Assembly (NCBI RefSeq): GCF_900142915.1
Contig: NZ_FRCM01000001.1
Location: forward strand, 744,001 to 808,000
DNA: 64,000 nucleotides
From: Mucilaginibacter sp. OK098
Lineage (GTDB): Bacteria; Bacteroidota; Bacteroidia; Sphingobacteriales; Sphingobacteriaceae
Reading direction: 5' to 3'
In this document: positions 1 to 8,733 of the stretch, piece by piece
Numbering within the stretch: position 1 is the first letter of the stretch
Layout: each line of letters opens with the position of its first letter
Notes under the pieces: generated by a model
Told to the model about the DNA's origin: nothing
Databases searched by the model: none
The model's input: the letters and a program-made list of their open reading frames with translations, nothing else
Position numbers and translations under genes: made by a program

Positions 1-249
1 CTGGATACGCTTCGTTCAAACCTTGACCAGAAACTTATCGGATTTAACCTGCTGCCACAGGATTTTACGATGGGCGACCTGCAAAAGCTTTATGAAACCA
101 TATTGGATAAAAAGCTGCTCCGCCCGGCCTTTCAGCGTAAAATACTTGCTTTGGGCATATTGGAAAGGGTAGCCAAAAAATGGACAGGGGGGGCGCACAA
201 AGCACCATATTTATACAGGTTTAGATCCGCTAAGCGTGTTTCAGAATAA
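1..249 (+). CDS. Nudix-type transcriptional regulator, C-terminal part (5' end outside window)
   Basis: The frame is open from the first base and stops at 247-249, leaving 82 residues. They match the C-terminal winged helix of NrtR/AraR-like Nudix regulators of Bacteroidota: a DLQKLYETIL helix, then RPAFQRKILALGIL, then a basic stretch ending APYLYRF. In characterised relatives the N-terminal Nudix fold senses a sugar or nucleotide-sugar ligand and this domain binds DNA. The sensor half is off the window, so the ligand cannot be guessed. A strong hairpin follows 10 nt after the stop. Confidence 0.7.
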   Translation: MDTLRSNLDQKLIGFNLLPQDFTMGDLQKLYETILDKKLLRPAFQRKILALGILERVAKKWTGGAHKAPYLYRFRSAKRVSE

Positions 250-259
250 AACGCAGATT

Positions 260-292
260 AGCTTTGACAACTTTAAAAAAGTTGTCAAAGCT
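260..292. terminator. Perfect 15-bp hairpin between convergent genes
   Basis: AGCTTTGACAACTTT (260-274), a 3-nt A loop, then the exact reverse complement (278-292). It lies between the stop of the regulator fragment and the 3' end of the minus-strand lipoprotein gene, so it probably terminates both directions. Its build (A-rich centre, AGnTTT outer arm) resembles other palindromes in this window at 7346, 15102, 43896 and 61414. Confidence 0.6.
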
Positions 293-311
293 TTACGAGC
301 AGATCAATTGT

Positions 312-1499
312 TCACATCACCTTCAATAAAAATTTATTGGTAATGCTTGCTTTAGCTGCATCTGTGGCTGTAATATTTATTTCATAGTTCCCGGCAAGGG
401 GTTGGCCGGTAATTGTTTTAGCTGCGGCATCAAACTTTAACCCCGCAGGTAATTGGCCAGCCGAAAAGGTTAATGTATTGTTCCCGTCATCATCAAAAAA
501 AGCATCACCTGGGATTTGAAACGAAAAGGCACTGCCCGCTTTAGCAACCTGATCCTTAAGCGGATTTTTAACATATGGTTCAAAATTGGTATGCTTTAAT
601 TTTTCAAACAGGGTGTCAAATCTCACCCAAAAAATAAAACAATCTTTTTCGCTGTGACCATGGGTATAAAACAGGTATTTACCATCCGGACTAACATACT
701 CGCCCCAGCGGTGGGCCAGGCCGTTATTAATGAGCGGTCCCAGGCTTTTGGGATTTGTCCAGGTATCATCAGGTTTATGGTAGCTAATGTAGAGCTCACA
801 TTCAAAATCAGGGTGTTCTTTTGTACTGATGATCATATACGATTCATCTTTTGCCACAAAGAAATCGCCATTGAAGCCGGGTGAATTTAATGGTACGCCC
901 AGGCTTTTAATAGCAGTATCGCCTTTTGAAGCATCAGTTCTTGAAAATTTACAGTTTTGCCAATCCCTGGTGCCCCAGTTACCATTGCTGCCTGCATAAA
1001 TATTGCCGCTTATGGTAGGCATAAAATCGTAAAGCCGGTAAGATTTATGCATGTATTCAGTCGGAGCTGTCCAGCCCGTGCCTGTTCTGTGTGCCTGCCA
1101 AACAAAATCTTTCCCCGGTATTTTATTGGGGCCGCCAATAAAATACATTGTTTTTCCATCCGGCGAAAAGGCAGGCGCATAATACTTTTTAGTTAGTACA
1201 TAGGGGCCATTCCATTTGCCATTTGCGTATTTTAAGTATTTTAGCTTATGGTTTTTACTGTCAAACCATGTGGTATTGTGGCTGTAGTAAAATTCCTTCC
1301 CATCGTTTGAGAAAGCAACCCTGTCGCCGGCCCAGGCGCCTTCTTCGGCCAGTATGCCAGGGGCGAATACCTTCGGCGTATCAGATGGGAGAGTTTGCCC
1401 TAAATATGCATCAGGACTATCCCAAAGCGTGGCAGGTTCCTGTTTGCAGGCGTAAAACGCCGATATTATGATGAGTAGTATAAAAGTTAATTTATTCAT
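312..1499 (-). CDS. PD40-type beta-propeller lipoprotein with C-terminal Ig-like domain
   Basis: 395 residues. The N-terminus is a lipoprotein signal with lipobox Cys near residue 18 (ISAFYACKQ). The middle has WD40-like (PD40) blades: FSNDGKEFYYS, FSPDGKTMYFIGG and VSPDGKYLFYTHG are the typical x-S-x-D-G-x-x-hydrophobic strands seen in TolB-like propellers. From about residue 325 comes a cadherin/He_PIG-like domain (DDDGNNTLTFSAGQLPAGL, then TITGQPLAGNYEINITATD). It is presumably anchored in the outer membrane; the ligand is unknown. It is the last gene of a three-gene minus-strand operon, 12 nt after the second beta-helix gene, which ties it functionally to those proteins. Confidence 0.75.
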   Translation of the reverse strand: MNKLTFILLIIISAFYACKQEPATLWDSPDAYLGQTLPSDTPKVFAPGILAEEGAWAGDRVAFSNDGKEFYYSHNTTWFDSKNHKLKYLKYANGKWNGPYVLTKKYYAPAFSPDGKTMYFIGGPNKIPGKDFVWQAHRTGTGWTAPTEYMHKSYRLYDFMPTISGNIYAGSNGNWGTRDWQNCKFSRTDASKGDTAIKSLGVPLNSPGFNGDFFVAKDESYMIISTKEHPDFECELYISYHKPDDTWTNPKSLGPLINNGLAHRWGEYVSPDGKYLFYTHGHSEKDCFIFWVRFDTLFEKLKHTNFEPYVKNPLKDQVAKAGSAFSFQIPGDAFFDDDGNNTLTFSAGQLPAGLKFDAAAKTITGQPLAGNYEINITATDAAKASITNKFLLKVM

Positions 1500-1511
1500 G
1501 ATCGTACAGGT

Positions 1512-2552
1512 TTATTTATTTTTAAAGATGCCGGCATGCAGTTCATTGCCTGCTGACTCGGGCGAAAGATTTAAATAGTTGTGTGGAATACCTTTGGCCG
1601 TAACCTCATTTAACAGCACATTTCCGGTTTTGCTGATGTTCACTTCAATAGGCGTGTTTTTTATATCAGGGCCTTCAATCTCCATTCCGTTAAGGCCCAT
1701 GAAATATTTGTTATTGGTTATAAGAGAGTTACTGAAGGTATAATGGTGAGTATGCTCTTTATCGCTCACCCAGAAATAGTTACCGTTAGCAATTATGTTA
1801 TTGCTGAAGGTAAATGGTGCGTTTGAACTTTCTCCATAACCATACCATATGGCAGCTTCATAAGCGCCATAAATAATGGAATGGGTAAGCGAAAAATTCT
1901 TTAAACCGAGGAAAACTAAAACCGCGTTTTTACAGTTATAAAATATGCAGTGGTCTATATTTATATCTGCACCCTGCCCGAAAAGAGCGCCTTGTATAGC
2001 TGCTGAATTTCTTTCGCCTATAAAGTAGCATTGGGAAATTTCAAGCCCTTTCAGTTTTTCATTTTGACGCTCTATACAGTAATAATACTCAACGCCCGGG
2101 TTGGGATTACCTAAAAATTTCAGCGCTTTAATACTCACATTATTCCTGGCGATTTGAATGCCTACACAATATTTGAACTTTTTACCGCTGTTAGTATCAG
2201 CTATAGATTGGATCACCGGCATTTTACCCGGCTGCCAGGCAGTATCATCTGGCATTACTGTTGCTTCGATTGTGAATTTTGAAGTATCTGCCATCCCGTT
2301 AGGCGATTCAATATGTAATTTGTCAGTAAGCCGGTATAAACCGGGTGCAAGTTTTATAGTAACAGGCTGAGGGCCTGTAAATCCGTTTGCAATGCTTACC
2401 GCTTTTTGCAGGCTTGCAAGCGGATCAGCAATAGTTCCCTTGCTCTCATCATGGCCTTTAATGGCATCAACATATAAGGTTTGGGCCTTTAATTGCAGGT
2501 TTAATATCACCAGTAAAACGAGCGGTAAGGATTTAATTAACTTCATTTGCAT
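1512..2552 (-). CDS. Secreted right-handed parallel beta-helix protein (copy 2)
   Basis: 346 residues with a signal peptide cleaved after LQLKA, starting the mature protein at QTLYVDA. The YVDAxxGxDxxKGTxxDPLxSLQKAV opening is typical of right-handed beta-helix (pectate-lyase-like) secreted proteins. Repeated rungs such as INIDHCIFYNCKNAVLVF and FTFSNNIIANGNYFWV follow. No catalytic residues of a known polysaccharide lyase are obvious. It is clearly a tandem duplicate of the upstream gene: both share MPDD-W-P-KMPVIQS, SQCYFIGE-NS, SIIYGAYE-AIW and PHNYLNL-P-SAGN-LHAGIF. Its start overlaps the previous stop (TAATG), so translation is probably coupled; Met3 is an alternative start. Confidence 0.75.
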   Translation of the reverse strand: MQMKLIKSLPLVLLVILNLQLKAQTLYVDAIKGHDESKGTIADPLASLQKAVSIANGFTGPQPVTIKLAPGLYRLTDKLHIESPNGMADTSKFTIEATVMPDDTAWQPGKMPVIQSIADTNSGKKFKYCVGIQIARNNVSIKALKFLGNPNPGVEYYYCIERQNEKLKGLEISQCYFIGERNSAAIQGALFGQGADINIDHCIFYNCKNAVLVFLGLKNFSLTHSIIYGAYEAAIWYGYGESSNAPFTFSNNIIANGNYFWVSDKEHTHHYTFSNSLITNNKYFMGLNGMEIEGPDIKNTPIEVNISKTGNVLLNEVTAKGIPHNYLNLSPESAGNELHAGIFKNK

Positions 2553-3583
2553 TAGTTTTTTTCTTTTTTAAAGATCCCTGCGTGCAGATCATTTCCAGCT
2601 GATCCGGGGGCGAGGTTCAGGTAATTATGCGGTTGTGATCTTTCGGTTTTTATTTCAACCAGGATCACTTTACCCGTTTTGCGAATATTGTTTTCTGTGA
2701 GGTTGCTTTTTGACGCCGGGATAAGGTCGTTAGCGATGTATCCCATATAATTACCGTTTTCGGTGATGAGTGAATTGCTGAAAGTATAAACTGGCTGTGT
2801 GTTATCTGGCCTAACCCAAAAGAAATTGCACTGGGTAACTATGTTATTTTTAAACACAAAAGGCGCATTTGAGTCTCCAAACCATATAGCTGATTCATAA
2901 GCGCCATAAATAATAGAATTCGCAATGGAGAGACCTTTTATCCCTTTGATCAACACCATAGCATTGCGGCAGTTGTAAAATATACAATGGTCAACATGGA
3001 TCCCGGCGCCATGTGTCCAGAGTCCGCTTTGCAGGCGGTTTGAATTCTTTTCACCAATAAAATAGCATTGGGAAACCTCTAATTCGTTTAAATTTTCATT
3101 TTCGCGGGTAATAGGGTAATAATAAGGGACATCCGGGTGGGCATTGCCAACAAATTTTAGCCCTTTAAAACTCGCATTGTTTTTAGCTACCAAAAAACTC
3201 ACACAATGTGTAAATTGGAAATTTGAATTGTTTGGTGAAACTGATTGGATTACCGGCATTTTTTCAGGCTGCCAATCGATATCATCGGGCATATGAATAG
3301 CTTCAATGGTAAATTTTGATGCATCGTTTCCCTGTTTTGCGGTTTTTATAGCCATTTCGTGTGCAACTACATATAAACCTGGCTCCAGCTTAATGGTAAC
3401 CGGTTCATTGCCGCTGAAGGTGTTGGCTATAGCAACAGCCTTTTCAATACTTAATAATGGATCAGTTTGAGTCCCTTTTGCAACGTCTTTGCCTTTTAAA
3501 GCGTCAACGTACAGGGTTTGGGCATTAAGGCGCATGCTTGCTGCCAACAGGATGATTATGGATAAAAATTTTAGTTTGTTCAT
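2552..3583 (-). CDS. Secreted right-handed parallel beta-helix protein (copy 1)
   Basis: 343 residues; signal peptide ending SMRLNA, mature start QTLYVDALKG. It has the same architecture as the following gene: an N-terminal cap, then beta-helix rungs (HVDHCIFYNCRNAMVLI, FVFKNNIVTQCNFFWV). It is the first gene of the minus-strand operon beta-helix 1, beta-helix 2, propeller lipoprotein. A good promoter lies just upstream at 3638-3668, and the operon is divergent from a transmembrane regulator. The likely role is surface binding or processing of a polymer, but this is inference from fold and context. Confidence 0.75.
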   Translation of the reverse strand: MNKLKFLSIIILLAASMRLNAQTLYVDALKGKDVAKGTQTDPLLSIEKAVAIANTFSGNEPVTIKLEPGLYVVAHEMAIKTAKQGNDASKFTIEAIHMPDDIDWQPEKMPVIQSVSPNNSNFQFTHCVSFLVAKNNASFKGLKFVGNAHPDVPYYYPITRENENLNELEVSQCYFIGEKNSNRLQSGLWTHGAGIHVDHCIFYNCRNAMVLIKGIKGLSIANSIIYGAYESAIWFGDSNAPFVFKNNIVTQCNFFWVRPDNTQPVYTFSNSLITENGNYMGYIANDLIPASKSNLTENNIRKTGKVILVEIKTERSQPHNYLNLAPGSAGNDLHAGIFKKEKN

Positions 3584-3637
3584 TTCTTTAGTTTTAAATT
3601 GCCGTAATTAATCATATGTGATTTTTGCTTTGTTATG

Positions 3638-3668
3638 TAAACTTACAAGTGGCAATTATTTATACCAA
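3638..3668 (-). promoter_or_regulatory. Bacteroidota-type promoter of the beta-helix operon
   Basis: On the minus strand TTG (3668-3666), a 20-nt spacer and TAAGTTTA (3645-3638) match the -33/-7 pattern TTG / TAnnTTTG except for the last base. Spacing and sequence are nearly the same as in the B12 operon promoter at 16506. The start codon is about 50 nt downstream. Confidence 0.45.
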
Positions 3669-3715
3669 TTCATTTAAAGTTCAAGTTTTTTCAAGTTTTA
3701 TCATTTTGATTTTCA

Positions 3716-4972
3716 ATGACTTCTGATATTCAAAAACTCATTGCAATTATTGAGCAACAGCTTGACTGGGGAGATTCGTCTGCCTGGCAAAGCCGGGATT
3801 TTGAAGTTCTGAGCCAGCTGATCTATGACAAAACCAAAGTTTCGTTAAGCGAGAGCACGCTCAGAAGAATATGGGGGAGGGTTGAATATAAACACCTGCC
3901 AAGTACTACCACATTAGATACCCTTGCGCAATTTGCCGGTTTTGAAAACTGGCGTACATTTATTAAGCAAAACACCGATAAAGCACCTGGGATTGCAACA
4001 AACATGCCTCAGGTTAAACAGACTGAAAAAAACGGCATTAACGTAACGTATATCATATTGATCATTATCCTGGTAGCGACAGGAGCGGTATCTTTTTTTA
4101 TTATTAAAAGGGCCGATACGGGTATTAATAATGCAGATTATAAGTTCAGCAGTCAGCGGCTTACCAATGCTATCCCTAATTCTGTAATATTTAATTACGA
4201 TGCTGTAAATGCTCCAATTGATTCTGTTTATGTTCAGCAATCATGGGATCCGCATACAAAAACGCTGGTGGATAAGAAAATGCACCAGCACACCTCTGTA
4301 TATTACGAACCCGGCTTTTACCAGGCAAAATTACTTGTCGGAAAAAAAGTTGTAAAAGAGCATAAGCTGATGATCCCAACCGAAGGCTGGCTGGGCCTTA
4401 TTGAGGATAAACCTGTGCCGGTTTATCTTAATCCACAGGATTTTATACAGAAAGACATGCTTAACCTGCCGGTTGCTGTAATACAGCAAAAAAACATGAG
4501 CATGCAGCCTAAACCAACCTATGTAAAATATTATAACGTTGGCAATTTTACACCTGTACCGGTAAATAATTTTAGCTACAGCGCCGAAATAAAGAATGGA
4601 TATAAAGATGGTGAAGCCGCTTGCCAGTTTGCTGCTGTAGCGCTTATTACCGATAGCGGGCCTATCATTATTCCCCTTTCTATAAAAGGTTGTGTATCCG
4701 AGCTTACCTTGTTTAGCGTTGATTGGATCATATCGGGCAAAACGGCAAATTTTTCCGGCTTTGGGGTTGATCTTTCCAATTGGGTTAGGGTTTCCTGTAA
4801 AAGCACGGCTAAAACCATCAGGTACTATGTAAATGATAAACAGGTATTTGAATTTCAGTTGCCGGCCAACAATGTAAAAATTGTGGGGGTCTGGTTTGGT
4901 TTCCAGGGAACCGGGGCGGTTAGGAATATTGAGCTAAAGGGACAGGATAAGATGGTGTTTAAGGCGTTTTGA
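3716..4972 (+). CDS. Membrane-spanning one-protein regulator: N-terminal HTH-like domain, TM helix, periplasmic sensor
   Basis: 418 residues. Residues 1-85 form a cytoplasmic helical domain with KVSLSESTLRRIWGRV and TLDTLAQFAGFENWRTF, a DNA-binding-like module common in Bacteroidota. A single TM helix follows at about 107-128 (YIILIIILVATGAVSFFII). The periplasmic part begins with a short beta domain (NYDAVNAPIDSVYVQQSWD, PKD-like) and ends in a concanavalin-like beta sandwich (about 260-418). The topology suggests a protein that senses a glycan or surface ligand outside and controls transcription inside. It is divergent from the beta-helix/propeller operon, its probable target. The Con-A assignment is by pattern only. 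Confidence 0.65.
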   Translation: MTSDIQKLIAIIEQQLDWGDSSAWQSRDFEVLSQLIYDKTKVSLSESTLRRIWGRVEYKHLPSTTTLDTLAQFAGFENWRTFIKQNTDKAPGIATNMPQVKQTEKNGINVTYIILIIILVATGAVSFFIIKRADTGINNADYKFSSQRLTNAIPNSVIFNYDAVNAPIDSVYVQQSWDPHTKTLVDKKMHQHTSVYYEPGFYQAKLLVGKKVVKEHKLMIPTEGWLGLIEDKPVPVYLNPQDFIQKDMLNLPVAVIQQKNMSMQPKPTYVKYYNVGNFTPVPVNNFSYSAEIKNGYKDGEAACQFAAVALITDSGPIIIPLSIKGCVSELTLFSVDWIISGKTANFSGFGVDLSNWVRVSCKSTAKTIRYYVNDKQVFEFQLPANNVKIVGVWFGFQGTGAVRNIELKGQDKMVFKAF

Positions 4973-4987
4973 AGAGCTCTACAGTTT

Positions 4988-5126
4988 TAACCACGGAGTT
5001 CACGGAGCGGAGCACGGAGATTATAGTATTTTGGAATGATATATGAAGGTAGATTAAATGTGAGGACATAAATTAAAAAACTCCGCTTTCTCCGTGCATT
5101 CTTTGTGATCTCTGCGGTTATCTTCA
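4988..5126. repeat. Inverted word-repeat tract (CCACGGAG type)
   Basis: The left arm carries CCACGGAG / TCACGGAG / GCACGGAG words. The right arm (about 5081-5122) carries CTCCGC, CTCCGTGC and CTCTGCGG, roughly complementary to the left arm. The arms are degenerate copies of an 8-9 nt word. A second tract of this type is at 32513-32610. There is no gene in 4973-5213; this tract fills most of the gap. Confidence 0.6.
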
Positions 5127-5213
5127 GTTAGCGGTCAAAAATTCTAGCACAATCTATTTCCCCCAAAAACGTTCTATAACAATTCCCCTAAATAAAACCT
5201 TCAAATCATACCT

Positions 5214-6209
5214 ATGAGAAAGGGAACGCTTACTTTATTCATTCTTGCTTTTTTATTCCTGAGCAGTTGCAGTAAAAAGGAAAATGGCACGCTGGTTACC
5301 ACGGGCAGTAAAACGCCAACAAACGGCTCCGGCAGCACCTGTAATGCAAAGGTTGCCGATGTTGAAAATATGGCTATTTTTCCTGCTGACAACTCATGGA
5401 ACCAGGATATTTCCGCCGCCGCAGTTGATCCTTACAGCAGCCAGATAATAACAGGGATAAGCACATCAAGCCTGAAATCCGATTTTGGGAGTGGTTTATA
5501 TGATGGTGTACCTATCGGCATCCCTTTTGACGTTGTTTGCGGGAGCCAACCGAAAGTTAATATAATTTTTCGGGCGAATTCCTACGATGGCGATTATGGC
5601 AGTGAAAGTGATCCCGGGCCTTATCCAATCCCTTCAAATGCCAATATTGAGGGCAACGGTCAGGGCGATTCGCACGTGCTCGTGGTTGACAAGGATAACA
5701 GTATGCTTTATGAATTGTACAATGCCAGCTTCGCCAATGGTAAATGGGGCGCATCAAGCGGGGCTATCTATGATTTGAAATCAGACAAACTGCGGCCCGC
5801 AGGCTGGACATCTGCCGATGCCGCAGGCCTCCCAATTTTCCCGGGACTGGTGCGATATGACGAAGTATTAAAAGGCACAATTGACCATGCAATCCGCTTT
5901 ACGCTGCAATCGCAAAATGTAAAACCAGGATATATTGCCCCAGCACGGCATAGCGTGAACAGTAAGGGCGGGCAATATTCGCTGCCCTTTGGCGCTAAGA
6001 TCAGGCTTAAGGCCAGCTTTAATATCACCGGTTACCCACCGCATTTACAAGTGGTATTAAAAGCGATGAAAAAATACGGATTGATCCTGGCGGATATCGG
6101 CAGCAATATGTATTTCAGCGGTGCGCCTGATGATAGATGGAATAATGATGAGCTGCAAAAATTCAGCGGGGTAAAGGCTTCTGATTTTGAGGTGGTGAAA
6201 TTTAATTGA
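5214..6209 (+). CDS. Secreted lipoprotein of a widespread uncharacterised family
   Basis: 331 residues with lipoprotein signal (FLFLSSCSKKEN, Cys19) and a Ser/Gly/Thr linker to about residue 42. The rest resembles a family I know only as hypothetical proteins in Actinobacteria, Planctomycetes and Bacteroidota, with hallmarks FPADNSWNQDIS, DFGSGLYDGVPIGIPF, ESDPGPYPIPSNANIEG, HVLVVDKDNSMLYELY, LRPAGWTSADAAGLPI, HAIRFTLQ and FSGAPDDRWNNDEL. The conserved Asp, Glu, His and Trp residues suggest an enzyme or carbohydrate-binding fold, but no function is established. It is followed by a repeat element at 6240-6364. Confidence 0.65.
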   Translation: MRKGTLTLFILAFLFLSSCSKKENGTLVTTGSKTPTNGSGSTCNAKVADVENMAIFPADNSWNQDISAAAVDPYSSQIITGISTSSLKSDFGSGLYDGVPIGIPFDVVCGSQPKVNIIFRANSYDGDYGSESDPGPYPIPSNANIEGNGQGDSHVLVVDKDNSMLYELYNASFANGKWGASSGAIYDLKSDKLRPAGWTSADAAGLPIFPGLVRYDEVLKGTIDHAIRFTLQSQNVKPGYIAPARHSVNSKGGQYSLPFGAKIRLKASFNITGYPPHLQVVLKAMKKYGLILADIGSNMYFSGAPDDRWNNDELQKFSGVKASDFEVVKFN

Positions 6210-6239
6210 GGTGGAATTATAATCTTCAAATTTAAGATA

Positions 6240-6364
6240 GTAGAGACGCGATGCTTCGCGTCTAACTGCGGCCAGGTTGCCAACATGTTTCACAAAACCA
6301 AGATCATGCTGCTAATTATGATGTTTACCTTAATGGTTTAAGACGCGATGCATCGCGTCTCTAC
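6240..6364. repeat. MITE-like element with 15-bp perfect terminal inverted repeats
   Basis: GTAGAGACGCGATGC at 6240-6254 is matched by its exact complement at 6350-6364. Each end is itself a hairpin: AGACGCGA-TGCT-TCGCGTCT on the left and a perfect 20-bp palindrome at 6341-6360 on the right. The interior (about 77 bp) has no gene. The element separates convergent genes. A relative with the same GTAGAGAC ends is at 20641-20734. Confidence 0.65.
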
Positions 6365-6371
6365 AATATTA

Positions 6372-7286
6372 TTACAAATGCTTCACCACATGATACTTGG
6401 CAGGCACCGTAATTAAATAAGCATAAATCGCATCAACTTCCTTATCGCTTAAATATTCAAATTTTTCCATTGGCGGTTTCAGTTTCCTGGTTGGGCTTTG
6501 GCCATCTTTAACGGCTTTGCGAAAATCTTCTCTTGTATAACTACCTATTCCGCTATTTTTATCTGGGGTGATGTTTGATGCAGCAATTTCCATACCCTGT
6601 GCGCCTTTAAATGTTGCGCCGCCTGCAAGGTATCCTTTTGTTTTCTCGGGGGTTATGGAGTTTAAGGCTTTTAGGCTTTTGGAATGACAGTGATAACATC
6701 CCACATTATCAACCAAATATTTTCCCAACGCTACCGGGTCATTTCCCGATGGCCTTTTAATCCCGTTTTTATAGGGAGCCGGATCTCCTTTAAAACCCAG
6801 GTAGGCTTTACCAATCAGGCTATAATGTGTTAGGCCAACAGTAGTGTCAGCAGCGCTAACTGCCTGATCATCTGAACGGAGGTAAACTATAATATCATTT
6901 ATGTCCTCATCTGCCATATTTGGGCGCAGCATGTAGGCCATAAAGCGGCCATCTTTTGAGATCCCTGTTTTAAGTAAATATTTTAGCTGCGCATCTGAAT
7001 ATTTGGGGGCAATTCCGTTTGTTTTTGAATGCGTAAGATTTGCTGAATATACTTTACCCGCGATGCCTGGCACATCATGAATAGGGTTGCCGATAAACTT
7101 TTTAACACCCCGGTTATAATGACAGCCTGCGCAAATGCTGAATACCAGGTTTTTCCCATGCTCAAAATTTGCAGTAGATGCAACTGCTTTATAATCACTT
7201 TTAGTGGTTTCAAAATGCGTTTTACAGCTGATGATAACTATAATAGCAAGTATTAAACTTGTTACTGTGAGGCCTTTGTATTTCAT
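6372..7286 (-). CDS. Diheme cytochrome c lipoprotein
   Basis: 304 residues with a lipoprotein-type signal (IVIISCKTH, Cys21). Two haem c motifs are visible: CAGCH at 52-56 and CYHCH at 197-201, each in a cytochrome c-like domain; MAYMLRPNMADEDI and a later PPMEKFEYLSDKEVDAIYAYL provide candidate axial methionines. It is probably a membrane-anchored periplasmic electron carrier. The partner oxidase or dehydrogenase is not adjacent. It is divergent from the UMF1 transporter, and the shared upstream region contains a perfect palindrome. Confidence 0.85.
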   Translation of the reverse strand: MKYKGLTVTSLILAIIVIISCKTHFETTKSDYKAVASTANFEHGKNLVFSICAGCHYNRGVKKFIGNPIHDVPGIAGKVYSANLTHSKTNGIAPKYSDAQLKYLLKTGISKDGRFMAYMLRPNMADEDINDIIVYLRSDDQAVSAADTTVGLTHYSLIGKAYLGFKGDPAPYKNGIKRPSGNDPVALGKYLVDNVGCYHCHSKSLKALNSITPEKTKGYLAGGATFKGAQGMEIAASNITPDKNSGIGSYTREDFRKAVKDGQSPTRKLKPPMEKFEYLSDKEVDAIYAYLITVPAKYHVVKHL

Positions 7287-7345
7287 AGCAGTAGGGATAT
7301 ACTTATTACTACATAATTGCGGTTACAATGTTTTCGGGAGGATTG

Positions 7346-7374
7346 GATTTGGCAAATTTTAAATTTGCCAAATC
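7346..7374. promoter_or_regulatory. Perfect palindrome between divergent genes (operator candidate)
   Basis: GATTTGGCAAATTT (7346-7359), one central T, then its exact complement (7361-7374). It lies between the start codons of the cytochrome gene (7286, minus) and the UMF1 gene (7404, plus), where a terminator is not expected. It may be an operator, or a member of the AGATTT palindrome family found at 15102, 43896 and 61414. Confidence 0.45.
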
Positions 7375-7403
7375 TTTATAATTTTCCATACTTTTAGCAC
7401 ACC

Positions 7404-8723
7404 ATGGAACCTAAAAACAATAAGAAAACCATCCGGGCCTGGGCCTTTTTTGATTGGGCCAATTCAGCTTATAACCTGGTTATTACCTCAACTATTTTCC
7501 CGGCCTATTATGTGGCTATAACTGCAGACCCTAAAAATGGTGACATGGTTACCTTTTTTGGTCACAGGTTTATAAATACGGCCTTATCTAATTATGCATT
7601 GGCGGTTGCCTACCTTATTATGGTTTTGCTGTTGCCCATATTATCCTCTATTGCTGATTACCAGGGGAACAAGAGGATCTTTATGAAGTTCTTTACCTGG
7701 CTGGGGGCCATTTCCTGCTGTGCTTTGTTCATTTTTACTAAGGATAACCTGGAGTTTGGCATCATTTGTTTCGCGCTTGCTGCAATAGGCTATAGTGGCG
7801 GTTTTGTGTTCTACAACTCATACCTGCCCGAGATTGCCACGCTTGATATGCAGGATAATGTAAGCGCTAAAGGTTTTACCTACGGGTACGTTGGCAGCGT
7901 TATTTTACAGATCATCTGTTTGGTTTTTGTACTGTCGCCCAAAACATTTCATTTAACCTCAAGCGGTGCCGCACAACTGTCATTTTTACTGGTTGGTTTA
8001 TGGTGGATAGGTTTTGCCTATATCCCTTTCAGCGTATTGCCAAAAGGCAGTCCTAATGCTGAGCCTCGCCATAACAATATTATAAAAGGCGGCTTTATTG
8101 AACTGGGGCAGGTGTGGAACAAAGTAAAAGCAATGCCACTGCTGAAACGATTTTTACCTGCTTTTTTCTTTTACTCTATGGGTGTACAAACCATTATGCT
8201 AGTGGCAGCTGGCTTTGGGGCCAAAGTGCTGCACATGGAAACCAGCGGACTGATAGAAATTATTTTAATTATCCAACTGGTGGCAATAGGCGGGGCTACA
8301 TTAATGTCGCGGTTATCAGGTATTTATGGTAATGTAAAAGTACTGGCTGGTGTGGTAGTGATATGGATAGGGGCGTGTATTGCCGCTTATTTTACCACTA
8401 CGGTGACACAATTTTACGGATTGGCTATTGTTGTAGGAATGATTATGGGTGGCATCCAATCGCTTTCGCGGTCTACCTATTCCAAATACCTGCCGCAGGA
8501 TATCCCGGATACGGCATCATTCTTTAGTTTTTACGACGTTACCGAAAAACTGGCAATAGTAGGCGGGATGGCCAGCTTTGCATTTATTGAGGAATTAACC
8601 GGCAGCATGCGCAATTCGGCACTGGCTTTGTGCGTTTTCTTTATAGTAGGATTGGTTTTGTTGTTTTCTTTATTGGCACAGGAGAAGAAATTTAATAAAA
8701 ATTCTGATTTTAGCGGTTCTTAA
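7404..8723 (+). CDS. UMF1-family MFS transporter
   Basis: 439 residues, about 12 predicted membrane helices. The N-terminus RAWAFFDWANSAYNLVITST is the hallmark of the UMF1 (Atg22-like) family, and GMIMGGIQSLSRSTYSKYLP plus FFSFYDVTEKLAIVGG are conserved family motifs near the C-terminal half. Yeast Atg22 is linked to amino-acid efflux from the vacuole; the bacterial substrates are unknown. The next gene begins 10 nt after the stop, so the two are likely cotranscribed. Confidence 0.85.
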   Translation: MEPKNNKKTIRAWAFFDWANSAYNLVITSTIFPAYYVAITADPKNGDMVTFFGHRFINTALSNYALAVAYLIMVLLLPILSSIADYQGNKRIFMKFFTWLGAISCCALFIFTKDNLEFGIICFALAAIGYSGGFVFYNSYLPEIATLDMQDNVSAKGFTYGYVGSVILQIICLVFVLSPKTFHLTSSGAAQLSFLLVGLWWIGFAYIPFSVLPKGSPNAEPRHNNIIKGGFIELGQVWNKVKAMPLLKRFLPAFFFYSMGVQTIMLVAAGFGAKVLHMETSGLIEIILIIQLVAIGGATLMSRLSGIYGNVKVLAGVVVIWIGACIAAYFTTTVTQFYGLAIVVGMIMGGIQSLSRSTYSKYLPQDIPDTASFFSFYDVTEKLAIVGGMASFAFIEELTGSMRNSALALCVFFIVGLVLLFSLLAQEKKFNKNSDFSGS

Positions 8724-8733
8724 TTCCGAACAG

